DNA of 64,000 bases, from positions 22,479,506-22,543,505 of the forward strand of contig JAQMRL010000006.1 of the NCBI GenBank assembly GCA_035578175.1, in the 5' to 3' direction. Within the stretch, counting starts at the first letter, position 1; each line of letters begins with the position of its first letter. Below the pieces are notes generated by a model. That model had not been told where the DNA came from and did no database searches. It was given only the letters and a program-made list of their open reading frames with translations. Below are positions 23,669 to 35,640 of the stretch, piece after piece. A program made the translations under genes and the position numbers. Source of the DNA: Catonia carolina. Its lineage: Eukaryota; Arthropoda; Insecta; Hemiptera; Achilidae.

Positions 23669-25812
23669 ACTAAAAGAAATACAATGAATTTTATCCTATC
23701 TTATTTTCTGATACTCGCATAGGTCTAGCCTGTGCACGGCTATGAGTTGGTTAATATTGTTAATATTTACACCAAATCTACAATTACAACAAACAAAAAT
23801 AAACAAAATTTACGGAAAAAACAGAAAATAAAATTTCCTTAAAAAATTATTCCATCCTCATTATGTACAGTTACACCCCAACGTCGTCGCTAATGACCTT
23901 GCAGTTGATGCGACGTTAAAAAAAAGAAGAATTTCCTAACATAATACTACATTATTAAAACTTCCCTTTTCTATAATTTATATATTATAATGTAATTTGT
24001 TAAATTATGGTAATTATTATTATAGGCTGTAAATATCAAATTAAAGAAAAAAATTACTATTAGTTATACTAAATTTAATAATAGATACTAATACTACAAT
24101 TTTCAAGCATAACAAATTTGGTAGTCTAAAACCAAAATAAATAAATAAAAAAAGTTATAGTATAAAAAAAATATAATGTAGTGGCAAAGAAGGAAAGCAG
24201 ACTTTCGATGACAATGCTGACAAAAATCTATGACTGAAACAAGAGGAAGAGCAATTAGTTTGAATAAATAGAACTAATTAAATCCTCAGACTGTCCTCTC
24301 ACTAAATTAATTAGCCATACTTTCGAATTATGAGGACTGATCTTTAGATTGTTTATAATAATTTTGTTTTTATTATGACAAACCGAACAGGTTGAGTCAG
24401 TTACTTAACAGCTGATTTTTGGAAAAGACAGTTCCATGGTTCAAATCCTAATAAAAGTAGTTCCTTTTATACTTATTAAAAAATAGACAGTGGTTACTAG
24501 TGTACTTTGATAGTTGGAGTTAAACTAACCATATTATCTCAGGAATGATCAGCCTGAATCTGTACAGGTCCTATCTTTTATATGTAATATATTTACCATC
24601 CTCAACTCATTGGGCCATAGGGCTGCTTATTGTTCTTAAGTTGATTTGATTGCCACAAACACACGTTACGGATTTTTAACAACATAATTGTAATTAATTA
24701 ATTACTTTTGTATACAGTGTAATTAATTTCAACTGAAAGTTATAATGTCGTTGACTGGTCTATGGTAAATAATAAACTAAACATTTATGAGATATAATTT
24801 CTTTGATAGCTAATAGCTATCATATAGCTAATAATATATAAAATTAAGTCAAAAGTCATAAAATTTTTATGATGATAAAATATAATACTAGTAATACTAA
24901 TATTACTAGTCTCTTTAAAAAATTATAGCTCTAATTGATATTTTTATCAGTAAGTGAATACAAACAAATAAATTGTATTATACTCATGTTTCGCTCAATA
25001 GCATATATTAATTAATTAATTAATCCTGTAGTAAAATAATGTAGTTTTCACTAACCTACACTCTATCCCATGGAACCGTGCAGCACGTCAAAACATAAAT
25101 TTATCAAAATTGTGATTGAATTTAGCGCAATCCATTTGAGTTACAAAAAAGTTTCTTTGCTTATCAGATAAAACTTGCTATATTATAATAATTGAAACAC
25201 TAACTAAATACAAAATACGACAGTACCAGTAGAAAGAATTCATAGAGTAGGCCTATTATTAAACATCCGGTCTGTCGCGGGTTGTTTTGACTGATGGTGT
25301 TGGGTAGAGTAAAACATGATTACGCATCCTTTTTACTGACTTTCTACCTGTAGTCTGTTTCTATCTGCTTCATGGTTCTGTGGAATATACTATAGCTGCT
25401 ATACTTTTTTTGTCAGTCACAATCTAACTTTGGGCACAAAAATGGAACTTCTGAAATGCTTCGTCTTCTCAGTCTTCTCAATGGAGGGGGAATTGGGACC
25501 CTAATGAGGGAAGTCATTAAAAACCTTGACAACTAAGCACTGGCTCTCTGTGGAGCCAGAAAATCACCAAAATTGAAAATTTACATTGAATGAACAAGAA
25601 ACCTGAAGTAACATTATAAAATCTTATAAACTAAAATATCTGGGACTCATAATGTGGAACAGAGGTTTACGTCACTACAAAGAATCCTGTAGGGAAAGAT
25701 GGATGGAAAAAAGCTGGGCAAACAAAAAATTTTTTGACTGGACAACCTGAAAAAGTAGTTTAGTAAGAGTTATACAGAACTTCTGTTCTGGATTTCGACA
25801 AAAATAATGTGT
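23669..25812. other. AT-rich DNA with one SINE B
   Basis: Apart from 24375-24672, only a possible SINE tail near 23878-23925 (GTTGATGCGACGTTAAAA) is suggestive. No exon of the neighbouring gene is seen here. Confidence 0.4.
24375..24672 (+). mobile_element. tRNA-derived SINE B, copy 4
   Basis: It begins in the head (GGTTGAGTCAGTTACTTAAC) and has B box GGTTCAAATCC. The body includes GACAGTGGTTACTAGTGTAC and CTGAATCTGTACAGGTCC. Diverged, with small insertions. Confidence 0.7.
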
Positions 25813-26008
25813 TGTCTGTCTATAACTTGATGGCCTCCCGCAGAGAGGAGCAGAATTGGTCCACTACTAGCCTTCTCAATAACATTTCATTATGTACTAC
25901 TACTCACTAGTACACTGCAATTGGTACATAATCAAGTGTTATTGAGAAGGCTAGTAGTGGGCCGATTCTGCTCCTCTATGTGGGAGGTCATCAAGTTATA
26001 GACAGACA
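25813..26008. repeat. near-perfect fold-back with 85-bp arms
   Basis: The arms 25813-25897 and 25924-26008 are inverted copies with only a few mismatches, around a 26-bp loop. It ends about 260 bp upstream of the start codon of the first His/Gly gene. It could be a fold-back MITE, but no target-site duplication was recognised. A transcript across it would form a long hairpin. Confidence 0.75.
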
Positions 26009-26113
26009 GTATGTATCACCATGATAATCGACAACATTTAAAGCAGATACACTCCTTGTGAAGATATTTTTGTTTTATATTCTATGTTTTTTATTTCTTC
26101 AACTTGCATGTTT

Positions 26114-26127
26114 TGGTGGATCCACCA
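26114..26127. promoter_or_regulatory. perfect 14-bp palindrome upstream of the first His/Gly gene
   Basis: TGGTGGATCCACCA is a perfect 14-bp palindrome about 145 nt before the ATG, in DNA that is otherwise AT-rich. It could bind a dimeric regulator. Nothing else supports function. Confidence 0.25.
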
Positions 26128-26222
26128 TCATGAGAATATATAATATGCAAAAATTGAAACTAGGGTAATTTTTGTTAAAATATTTCAAAATGTTGTATCT
26201 TCTGTTACATGTTCAACATTTC

Positions 26223-26230
26223 TATAAAAA
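26223..26230 (+). promoter_or_regulatory. candidate TATA box of the first His/Gly gene
   Basis: TATAAAAA lies 48 nt upstream of the micro-exon ATG. A start site about 30 nt downstream would leave a very short 5' leader of roughly 18 nt. This position is inferred only; another AT-rich segment could serve. Confidence 0.4.
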
Positions 26231-26270
26231 AACTAGTTTTAATTTTTATAGTTTATATACTCCGATAATC

Positions 26271-28806
26271 ATGGATTCACTGAAACATGTAAGTAGAAGA
26301 TAATGAAATCATCAAATAAATAAAAAAATGACAGCTATAAAATTATTTAAAATTACAATATTTTACAACAAGATTAAATAAACATAGCTACTTCATTCCT
26401 AATAATAAGTAGACACCGGTACATTGATGTCGGATGTAATTATTATTTACTTAAATTTCTGCTCATTCAGATTTTGGGTTAAGAGGATTAGACCTTCTCC
26501 CATCTAGTTTCATTGAAAGTGAGATTACTGTATTGATTTCTGCCAATAATAATTGTTTCAGGTTATCATCTGTGCTGCAATCATTGCTGTTAAAATTTCA
26601 TATAATGCTGTCAACACTGAAGTACATAAAGGCTACAGTCACACAGCAGTTTGTAAGTATTTTTCCTCTAAAATTCTTCATTATTTTTCATTTGGTGTTT
26701 GATGAGCAATATCATGATTAATAATTATGATTTATCAAATCAAAAATTATTTATTTATTTCCTTAATTTTGTGTTTCCATACTTTATGGACAAATTTCAT
26801 TATGGTTTGATTCTTTTGGGATCTTAAGTATTAACTAGGGTTGTTAATGAAGTTCTTTTTACTTTTAACTACTGGTAGTAAAATATGTATTATTTTAATA
26901 CATAAAAATAAGAATTATTACATTTAATAATACATAACTTACAATAATAACATAACATTAACAATACATTTAAATAAGATTTTTTTCATTTCAATCAACT
27001 TGGGACTACAATAATCATAAACACATTTATTCCTTTAATTTTTTTTACTTGGGTTCTTATTTTGGAGTTTTATTAGCTTTCTTTATCAGTTCCGAAAATG
27101 TTTGCTTTTTTTAATCACTTCACTTTGGTATGTTATTTTTCAGAACTTTTCCTCTCAAAATCCTTATGTTCTTCAATTGTTTTTCTGATTAAATTATTTA
27201 ACAACTTTATGTTTATGGTTGTCAGGTCTTTTTCTGTTTTTTTTTTTTTTAATTATTTTCTTTTCTTTTAGCTTTCTAAATATTTGATTTGTAAGTCTCC
27301 CTTTGTTGTCATTTAGGTCATCAGCCGAAAGGCTGGTTTGAATCTCTAGAGATTTTACTTAGTAAAACTAGGGTTTACCTTGCCTTCCTCACTGAGTGGA
27401 AAAGTATGCTTATCAGTACGCTAGGCCGTGATAAAAGCATCTACTTCCCGCCCTGCAAATGACTTCTACACTTCATTCAACACGGGGTCTGGCTGTTTAG
27501 TGAAATATTCATTACTCTCAGAGGAGATAACTCTGACTAGTGTCTTTTACACCTCTACCTCTTCTTTTCTTAAATTATTCATTCATTTAATGGGCTGACC
27601 ATGCGTTAATAAGCAGAACTATTTTTGTAGCCCTAGAAATAAATCAAAACCCTTATGTTCTTCAATTGTTTTTCTGAAATCATATGTATCCTTTTACAAC
27701 TTTACATTTAGTGTTATCAGATCTTTCTCAGTTTTTCTTAATTATTTAGTTTTCTTTTCCAAACATTTGATTTGTAAGTTTCTCTTTGTTCACCCTTACC
27801 AGATGTTTATAGAATTTCATTTTCTCTTTGTTTGTTCAATCAATATGTTTTGGATTGTTTATGTATTTCTTCATTCTGGAAATAACATTTAAGTTTTAAA
27901 ATATTACTTCATAAATTACAAATGCCCATAATGCAGGTGGAGTGTTAAGTTATTTGCACTCAATCTACTAGTTCCAGGGCTACAAAAAATAGTTCTGATG
28001 TTTATTACATGGTCAGGCAATTATATGACTGAAGCATTCAAAAACAGAAGAGGGAGAGGTGTAAAAGACACTAGTCAGAGTTATCTCCTCTGAGAGTAAT
28101 GTATTTCATTCTACAGTCAGACTCTGTGGTGAATGAAATGAAGGTGTTGTTTGCTGGGTGGAAAGTGGATGCTTTTCAGAGGGCCTGGCATGCTGATAAG
28201 CATACTCTTTCAACTCAGTGAGGAAGGCAATAGCCACGTCACTCCTTGATTTACTTAGTAAAGCCTTTACAGGTTCAAACCAGTCTTTCGGCTGACGACT
28301 TAAGCAACAATATAAATTACGAAAAATACATGAGATCTTTTTTTATTTTTATTTCAGATAATAAACATGGTGGTAAATTTTCATATAAAATTCAACATGT
28401 GTATCATCCAAAGAAACATGGTGGAGGAGGCGGTGGTAAAGGAGGAGGAGGTGGGCATGGACATGGAGGTGGTGGATATGGTGGTCACAAAGGACATGAA
28501 GGGATATTATATCACAAACTTAATCATGATGATTTCAATGATAATTTTGAAGGATATGATGGTTATGGTTTAAGTAAATACAGAACAGATGGAAATTATT
28601 TTAATAACATACAACAATATCCATCCAGTTATTCTGGAAAAAATTTAAGATATTATGGTTCACCACATAAATATAATTTACTTGAAGATGATGATATTTT
28701 ATCATATGGTTCAAACAATAATGGTTATAATGGAAAATCTTATAGTCAATCTTATCCACAATCTTCTTTATCTGATAACCATAATACTAAAAATTATTAC
28801 TTTTAA
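26271..28806 (+). CDS. small secreted His/Gly-rich protein, three exons
   Basis: Assembled by eye from three exons: 26271-26288 (codes MDSLKH), 26562-26652 and 28358-28806. All junctions are GT...AG. Intron 1 (273 nt) is phase 0 and intron 2 (1705 nt) is phase 1; the exons total 558 nt, giving 185 aa plus stop. Residues 1-22 form a signal peptide with hydrophobic core VIICAAIIAV, so secretion is inferred. The last exon begins NKHGGKFSYKIQH, then a Gly run with His (about residues 53-80), then a Tyr/Asn/Ser/Asp-rich tail ending NYYF. No enzyme motif is seen; a cuticle, silk, salivary or metal-binding role is possible but unproven. The exon plan, phases and MxxLK start match the gene at 46537-53259, so the two are probably paralogues. 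The open frame continues upstream of 28358 into a retroposon, but that extension is intronic. No clear AATAAA follows the stop. Confidence 0.8.
27151..27795. repeat. direct repeat of about 150 bp, split by a SINE C
   Basis: 27151-27305 and 27644-27795 share CCTTATGTTCTTCAATTG, GTCAGGTC/ATCAGATC-TTT and ATTTGATTTGTAAG. The minus-strand SINE C at 27308-27640 lies at the junction, in intron 2 of the first His/Gly gene. Confidence 0.65.
27308..27640 (-). mobile_element. SINE C, inverted copy in the same intron
   Basis: Its minus-strand consensus is recognisable from the hairpin CAGCCGAAAGGCTG to TAGTTCTGCTTATTAACGC. It faces the plus copy at 27920, so intron 2 can fold into a long stem. Confidence 0.8.
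27920..28311 (+). mobile_element. SINE C (hairpin-tailed retroposon) in intron 2 of the first His/Gly gene
   Basis: A 392-bp copy flanked by the 9-bp duplication ATAAATTAC (27911-27919 and 28312-28320). It inserted 38 nt before the exon 3 acceptor of the gene at 26271-28806. The 3' end has the family hairpin and an AGCAACAA tail. Confidence 0.85.
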
Positions 28807-29014
28807 TAACAATTAATTTAGGTGCATATATTAGAGGTTTTATAAATATTTATTACAAAATTAGAGTAAATTTTTAGATATTACTAATATACATGACATA
28901 CACCGTACTTAAATCTGCGACTTATAATGATGAAGTCAAATTACATAATTATTTAATTAAAATATATTATTTTCTTTTAAAACCACTAGTAATACGGTAA
29001 ACAGTAAACACTTA

Positions 29015-29400
29015 TGTCGATTATTTGATTGGTCTTCTTTGGGTCACATTTTCTCTGCCAATCTTCATATTTTCCGTTCTTGCCTTCCACTATTTGTTCG
29101 TCAGCAGCACAACTCTAGTCATTTTATCTGTTTTAAACCATTTTTTGTTTAAAAGTTTATTTAAATTCAGTTTATTCATTGCATCCTCAGTCATCAGTCC
29201 AACTTTTCTTCTAAGTTGTCTCTAACTCCCACTAAATATCTTCCTCCAGATCACACTTGGTCCACTGGTTATAAGTAGTTTTAGTATTCTGCTTTAAGAC
29301 ATTCTCAGGATGTGGAAGAAATGAGAAATTCTCCGGTTTTTTATAAGATCAATAAATTGGTTATGTGGCGTTATAGACCTTTTCATTCATGGGAACTCTC
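29015..29400 (-). pseudogene. LINE ORF2 C-terminal fragment, minus strand
   Basis: On the minus strand: NRRISHFFHILRMSKSRILK, then MTEDAMNKLNLNKLLNKKWF. It is the same type of C-terminus as 35300-35640. The plus-strand hydrophobic open frame here is an antisense shadow. Confidence 0.6.
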
Positions 29401-32344
29401 CACACACCATGTTTTTTATAGTTTTTTTTTTTAATGTAGGTTCTGATATTTCTGCGTTTGGTCTTAATTGTCTGATCACTTTACCTTCATTTTGATTTTA
29501 ATTAGTGTTTCACTGGCTTAAATTTCTTCCAGTAAAATTAACGTTCATTTATTTTATTATTAATAATAGCTTATTTTCTCTTAATTATTAATATCTTATC
29601 TTTTATAAATTAATCCGCTCCTCCAACCACCTAAGAAGAAATCTTTAGTATGTTATTTTTAACCAATTTTTTTGTAGATCTTGTACTGATTGTACTCAGT
29701 TTTACTCCTGACTGTATTACAAACAGTTAATCAATTCTGACCTACCTATGATGATTTTACTGATAAATAAATCTAATTAATATTTCCTTTTAAAGTTATC
29801 GGCAATTGATGTCATGTCTTTTTGTAAACTCATCTGATGATTTTGAACCTCTTGAATCGTTAATGAAATATACATGTGAAGTGCTAGATTGCAACTTGTA
29901 GAAAACTAAATTCCATAACTATAATACAGCTTAAATAATATGAAATTCAGTCACTGCCAACTCTTTGGGAAATTATTTTCAAACCATAATAATCCTAAGA
30001 AATAGAAATGTTTTAGGAGGGAGTCTACATTTTATGGAAAATTTTACTCCTAAAAATTGTTGTGGTTTTTCGTATATTACTCAATCAAGTGAATCATTTC
30101 CATTTTATAAAAATAGTTTAAACTACTTCAAAGTTAATTACAACCCTAACAGAAGGGGTTAAAATTTAAAAAAAAAATTGAGTTTTCATAGAAAAATCAC
30201 CTCTGTATTCTTTGAACTTACAAACTTAAATTTTGTATCAAATTAATCTCTTTGATGTGATAGAATTTTTTTTAAAATATTTCCTGAAAATATTTTTTTT
30301 AAATAAAATATTTAAATTTTGTAAATAACTAAGTTACTCAAAGAAAAATAATAATAGATGTAAAACATTTTGTAAAAAAAAACCTTCTGATACGTAGTAT
30401 ATTTTATTAGAAAAATCTTGGTAAAAAATTAATACTAGCTATTGTAGAACTAACATTATGATTTTTTTTTGACTTTCAAGACTTGTAAAATTATAATTTA
30501 CTGGAAATGTTGAATAAAGGTTTAAGAGGCATCAAGGTAACAATAATAACACCTTAATAATTAACTTTTTTAATAAATTTCAGATATAGTAGGAAAAAAT
30601 AATTATGCCATTTTATTCAGTACAATTTTGACTATATATTTAGCACAAAATACAAAATTTGCTAAAAATGCTTTGTTGGTATTAAGAGTAAATTCCCCTG
30701 TTAATATTAAACAAAAGTAATCGTAGAGGCATGTATACTACAAATTAAATAAAATACTGTTGCAGTTCTCAAAAAACTGTTTTAATACTTTTCTTTCACA
30801 TTATTTCTGTACCAATTTACTACTTTTCTAAATATTAAATCAACATTATTAATAAATCTTTTTAATATTTTTCATTTAACTAAAAATCAAATAAAAACAT
30901 TTTCGTAAGTTTAATTTCTCTTCAAAACCTCATATTTTTATTTCAATTTAAAAAAAGATACTTATAAACTAATAAACTTAATTCTTCATAAAATTCCTTG
31001 AAAACTTTTCAACATGTTTATTATTCCCAATACTTCATAATAGGATAACATAATAATAATTATTATGTAAAGGTAATTTTACTTTAAAATTGTATCTGCA
31101 GTAGTCATTTGACTAACCGTCCCATTTAACCCCAGGTTATTCAAACTGCAGCATCTTTTAAAATAATTAAAATACTTTGCTTAACAGGTACAATTAATAA
31201 GCTGTAAAGACCCTGTGGTGAATGAAATGAAAGTGTCATTTTGCGAGTTGGAAAGTAGATACTTTTCAGAGGGTCCGGTATGCCGAGTAGCATACTTTTT
31301 CATTCAATGAGGAAGACAATGGTAAACCACCACACTCCTCATTTTATCTAATAAAGCTTTTAGAGGTTCAAATCAATCTTCCAGCTGATGACCTAAATAA
31401 CAACACATTATGTCTTGAACACTGTACCAATTGTATGCAAATAGTACACAAGTGAATGAAACTTTTATTTGCTGACTCTCTAGTGAGTTATTGAAATATT
31501 TAGTTTATTCAAATTCATCAGTTATTTAAATGACCATCTGCCCCTATTAAATCAAAAATAATCCAGGAACTACTGCATTATAATAATTTATAATAGTAGT
31601 TAATGATCTAGAAGACAACTATCATTTAAAACCATAAAGTACTAGTAAAAATAAATATTTTATTTATTGAAACATACTGGAACACACTCCCGTATCATTT
31701 CTGATACAGTTTTAATGAATGTGTTACAATTACATTTGAATAACTAAGTCAAAAACTCAAAAATGTTTTGTCGACTTAATATTTTATTTTATGTTTTAAC
31801 TGATATTTATGTACTGGACCACATTGGTAAGGCTGTAATAGATTATTAATAAATTTAAAATTTTCGGTTTGATACCAGGCTAGGAGCTATGAATAACACA
31901 ATCTTATTAAACCAATAAATTATTATAAATCCAAAGCTGTAATTTTATCAAAATTTACATCAAATTTCCTTTATTAAGATATTTTAAAAGTGATTTAAAT
32001 CTCTTAACTGTTTTAAAAAAGTTAATTATTTATTTTCTTAATTATCTAATTAGTTTGCATAAAGTAGGTGAACTAAACCAAAGACGTTATTGTTGTAATC
32101 AACAAATTAATACAAAAATACTCTGCATTTGCTTTTATGTCATGAAATGTGCAGTCATTGTAAATTTAAAATAAATTTGAAGCTTGCTATTGAAGTTTTG
32201 TGAATTTATTAATGTTGGTTACACAAATCTTAATTTATTTGTAAATATATCAATTTTTGAAATATTTTTTGTGTATTATTTATTTACCACCTACCTAAAA
32301 TTTCACAAATTTTTGTGTCTAAATTACAGTAAAATTTGCGTCCT
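29401..32344. other. AT-rich DNA with one SINE C half
   Basis: No gene. Small open frames such as 29965-30162 lack support. Confidence 0.45.
31202..31412 (+). mobile_element. SINE C, 3' half
   Basis: It begins near CTGTAAAGACCCTGTGGTG and ends at GACCTAAATAACAAC. The hairpin stem is mutated (CAATCTTCCAGCTG). Confidence 0.75.
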
Positions 32345-33590
32345 GGGTGTTGACCTTTAGCTCTCATGAATGGGATTGATGAAGTGTATGGCACCTACCA
32401 TCAATGTGTCATACAATATTACAATTCATCAAGATAATTCTTTTAGCCTCTCCCACTTCAATGCTTGTAATTACCCTGCAACAAACATCCCTGCCAAGTT
32501 AAGCAAGAGGGAGATTGGGAAGAGTCCGAGTCCTGGAAGAAGTGAGCTTGCGCTCGGGTTGACGACGTTGTAGCTAGGCTACTTTGTCATTTGGAGAATT
32601 GGATGAAAGGAACTTTTCCGGAATTTTTCTTCATTTTTGGAATTACAGATGATTAACTGGGGTAAAGATTGGCTCGGAATCGGGATAACAGCGAGAACAT
32701 TGCCTTAGGAAGGGAAGCTTTTTCTAGTCGGGAGTGTTTTTGTATTTTTTAGTAGGAAATGTTTATAGGGTTGTTTTTAGGGAGTCTATAGAAAATCGTG
32801 GAATGTCGTGAAGGATTCTTGAAGTTCTGTAGATGAACTCCTCCAGGCTGGGGGTGAGGATGTAGTCGTGGACGGTTTTATTATTGATGAGGTAGTGTAG
32901 GTTGGAAATTTGTCTAACTATGTGGTTGTGAAGGGAGGAGAGCTTTCTTTTGTTGATGGAGGAGAGGATGGGCCACCAAACTGGTGCACCGTAAAGAAGG
33001 AAGGATCTGATGATAGCAGTGTAGATGAGGAGTTTAAGGGGAATCCTGAGAGAGTGAGAGTGTAGTAGGGGGGAGGGTTTATAGAGTAAGACTCTGCCTT
33101 TTATGATTTTTTTCTGTGACGTGGGTGCGGTAGGTTAGATGTCTGTTGAAGGTGATTCCAAGGTATCTGACGGTAGTAGCTCATGGTAGGGTATGGCCTT
33201 CTATTCTGAGCGGTGGCGGCTGTTTCCCGTGTTGGGAGAAGTTTATGATGGAGTATTTCTTGGGGTTGAGCATTATCTTCCAGTCATGGCACCAGGCTGT
33301 TGTCCTGTCTAGCTGCTGCTGGAGTTTAATGGCGTTGAAATGGGGGCTGTGGCTGGAGCGCATGTACATGGTGTCATCGGCGTACAGGTTTTGGTCAATG
33401 GAAGGGACAAGCGGGATATCATTTGCATAGAGGAGGTACAGGCGAGGGGCGATGACGGACCCCTGGGGGACACCTGCTTGGATGGGGTGCACTGTGGAGA
33501 TGTTATTGAAGGCGGGGTGCGTGGTAGCTACAAAGAATAATTGGCGACCGAGATTGGGAAGAAATCTCAGCAGAACACTTGATTAGTATT
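32345..33590 (-). pseudogene. jockey-like LINE, reverse-transcriptase part and 3' end
   Basis: On the minus strand: VLLRFLPNLGRQLFFV, then PIQAGVPQGSVIAPRLYLLY, then NLYADDTMYM (catalytic YADD), then KIMLNPKKYSIINF. A frameshift near 33175 leads to RYLGITFNRHLTYRTHV, and another to LIYTAIIRSFLLYGAPVWWP. This is the palm and thumb order of jockey-group reverse transcriptases. The endonuclease is missing, and a GC-richer 3' region follows to about 32345. Base composition is higher in G+C than its surroundings, suggesting recent arrival. Confidence 0.85.
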
Positions 33591-33959
33591 TGTGTTGGGA
33601 GCAGTATAAACTTGATGGTTCAGTAAAGAGTAGGTCATGATGCCTAAGGAAGAAGCCCTTTCTTTTAATAATAATTATTTATTTCCCACATAGTTATTTA
33701 GGGCTACATAACCTTAATGTTACAGATAATCTACATTTACAGATACATTTATATCTTCTTTTAAATTTATGCACGATGTGGGAAATTAACCTATCCAACT
33801 ATTAGTTTCCCATGTTCTGCGATACATAAATAAAGTGCCTCTTTTTTCTAACACCAAGTCGTCCAGAATCAAAATATCAGAACACGAGCTCACAGAATAA
33901 AAAGTATTATCATTTCCTTTACAATAAATCAAAGGTGTAGATTATTTCTTACTTTATTT

Positions 33960-34245
33960 GATGTTTACATTGACTACATCTTCAAAAATGGAAAGATAGT
34001 GTTAGTAGAGAAGTTAAAATAGGTGAGAACAACTACCTGAATGTGCTACTGTTTGTGGACGATATGTAAATAGTCTAGACAAACGAGAAACAACTACCAG
34101 AAATCAGTCTATGCCCTAAACGAGTTAAGTTACATTTTAAAAGTTTCTAGCTCTAAATTAAAAGTTATGGCATTCAGAGGAAAATAACCTGTTCAAAGTA
34201 CTGCAGCTATCTGAGATGCAACACTGGATATGATGTTAATTATGA
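33960..34245 (+). pseudogene. LINE reverse-transcriptase fragment
   Basis: After frameshifts it reads NYLNVLLFVDDM (the YADD-equivalent), then VYALNELSYILKVSSSKLKV and MAFRGK, a common insect LINE segment. It is probably continuous with 35300-35640 before the MITE at 34400-34956 inserted. Confidence 0.6.
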
Positions 34246-34399
34246 CAAAGTTTTTGAAAATTATTTTTGGAACTAATAAAAAAAATAATGACAGCCAATT
34301 GTGCACAAAAGGTTAATTAAACCTCCAAAAATTCAAAGAGATTGTACCATTTTATTTGATTATTAGATTTTATCTCCTTTCTCTGATAACATATATTAA

Positions 34400-34956
34400 C
34401 CCTTTATAGGGCAGTACTACAGGGAAAAATATATTTGTTGTAAAATTTGAATTTAGCTTTACAGGGACTTGAATAATGTCTAATATGTCTAGTACCTACC
34501 AGAACAGTAAGATGTTTTTTTTTATGTTAAGTTCTGGTAAGTATACTTACCAAGGAACATTTATTGAAATAGGAATCACATAATGTTTAGTGGTAAGAAT
34601 GCTTATTAAAACAACTTGTAGTACTATATAACAAAGAAATATGTAGAATAACTTATCGTAACTTTGAATTAGCATGAATGCTTGTTTTTTCGTAAAAAAT
34701 TTGAATTTTCTAAGCACTGTACAAAAATAACCACAAAAGAACACGGTAGTGTACGCTGGTATGAATCCGTACCATATTCGTGCAACTCATGAAGCAAATG
34801 GTTGCTGCGCGCTAATTTCAATATGTGGATAGCTTACTTACCAGAGAACATTTATAACGCCAGGAAATGCCAATAAGGATAAACTGCATAGCTTAATCTT
34901 AAATAAACTCGACCTTATTGCTTGTGGTAAGTATACTTACCAAAGACCTATGAAGG
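34400..34956. mobile_element. TTAA-flanked MITE with AAGTATACTT palindromes
   Basis: The left end is TTAA followed by CCCTTTATAGG. The right end is CCTATGAAGG followed by ATAA (TTAA with one change). Inside are GGTAAGTATACTTACC (near 34537 and 34927) and a diverged CTTACTTACC (near 34837). 557 bp without an ORF. It sits between two LINE fragments (33960-34245 and 35300-35640). Confidence 0.65.
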
Positions 34957-35299
34957 ATAAAGTGCATCTCTCCTTCCAACTTCGACTGGTGATTCATACT
35001 GATATCACAAAATTCCCGTTTCCGGTTTTATTTCTACAAAAGTATTTTTATTTTGACGTGTAAGTTTGTGTAAGAAATTTAATGCTTTAAGTTTAGTTTG
35101 CTGTGAAGCATAGCTAGCAGCAGCAAGGGGGGTCGCTAGTATATAGTAAAATATTTAAATAATGTTTTTTAAGAGAACCAGGAAGGTATTCTGTTTGGAT
35201 TGTCATTACATATACATAGTCCTGACTTTTATGGTGCTAAAAACTGAATTACAGTGAAAACCAGTTAAAGATAATTGTTTCATTTATTATTAATATAAC

Positions 35300-35640
35300 T
35301 AAATAGAATTAAAGAATACTAAATTTCTACGGTCACCTGTATAGAATGGATGACAACCCGTTGACAAAAAAAATTTAAAACACTAAAATAAAAACCTAAG
35401 GTGTTGGATAAATGTTTTAAAGAAGTCAGAAGAGATATTGAGAAAAACGGCAATAACCTGAGAAAATTTAACGAACCGAACAAAATTCAGGTTTATTAGG
35501 TATTATTATAACCAACTTAGGTGGACTGAAGAAAGGAGAAAAACCTACAGTAAGTCAATACTGAGAACGTGGGCTGCAGAGAGAGCTTCCAGAAACGTCT
35601 AAAGTTACTTTACGTGAACTAATATTGGCCCTATACGGGG
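35300..35640 (+). pseudogene. LINE ORF2 C-terminal fragment
   Basis: It reads KFYGHLYRMDDNPLTKKNF, then DKCFKEVRRDIEKNG and, after stops, WTEERRKTYSK-like coding and RAS(R)NV. Typical for the end of insect LINE ORF2. Confidence 0.6.

Noticed and set aside
23878..23925. Possible SINE tail (GTTGATGCGACGTTAAAA)
   Set aside because: Resembles a common insect SINE tail, but no head or second copy is present, so it is not listed as a feature.
28246..28357. N-terminal extension of the first His/Gly gene reading VKPLQVQTSLSADDL
   Set aside because: This is the SINE C 3' end and intron up to the CAG acceptor at 28357. The same peptide appears in unrelated SINE C copies, and a proper signal-peptide exon exists upstream.
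29025..29225. Hydrophobic 66-aa plus-strand frame resembling a membrane protein
   Set aside because: Antisense of LINE ORF2 C-terminal coding on the minus strand; T-rich DNA gives false hydrophobicity.
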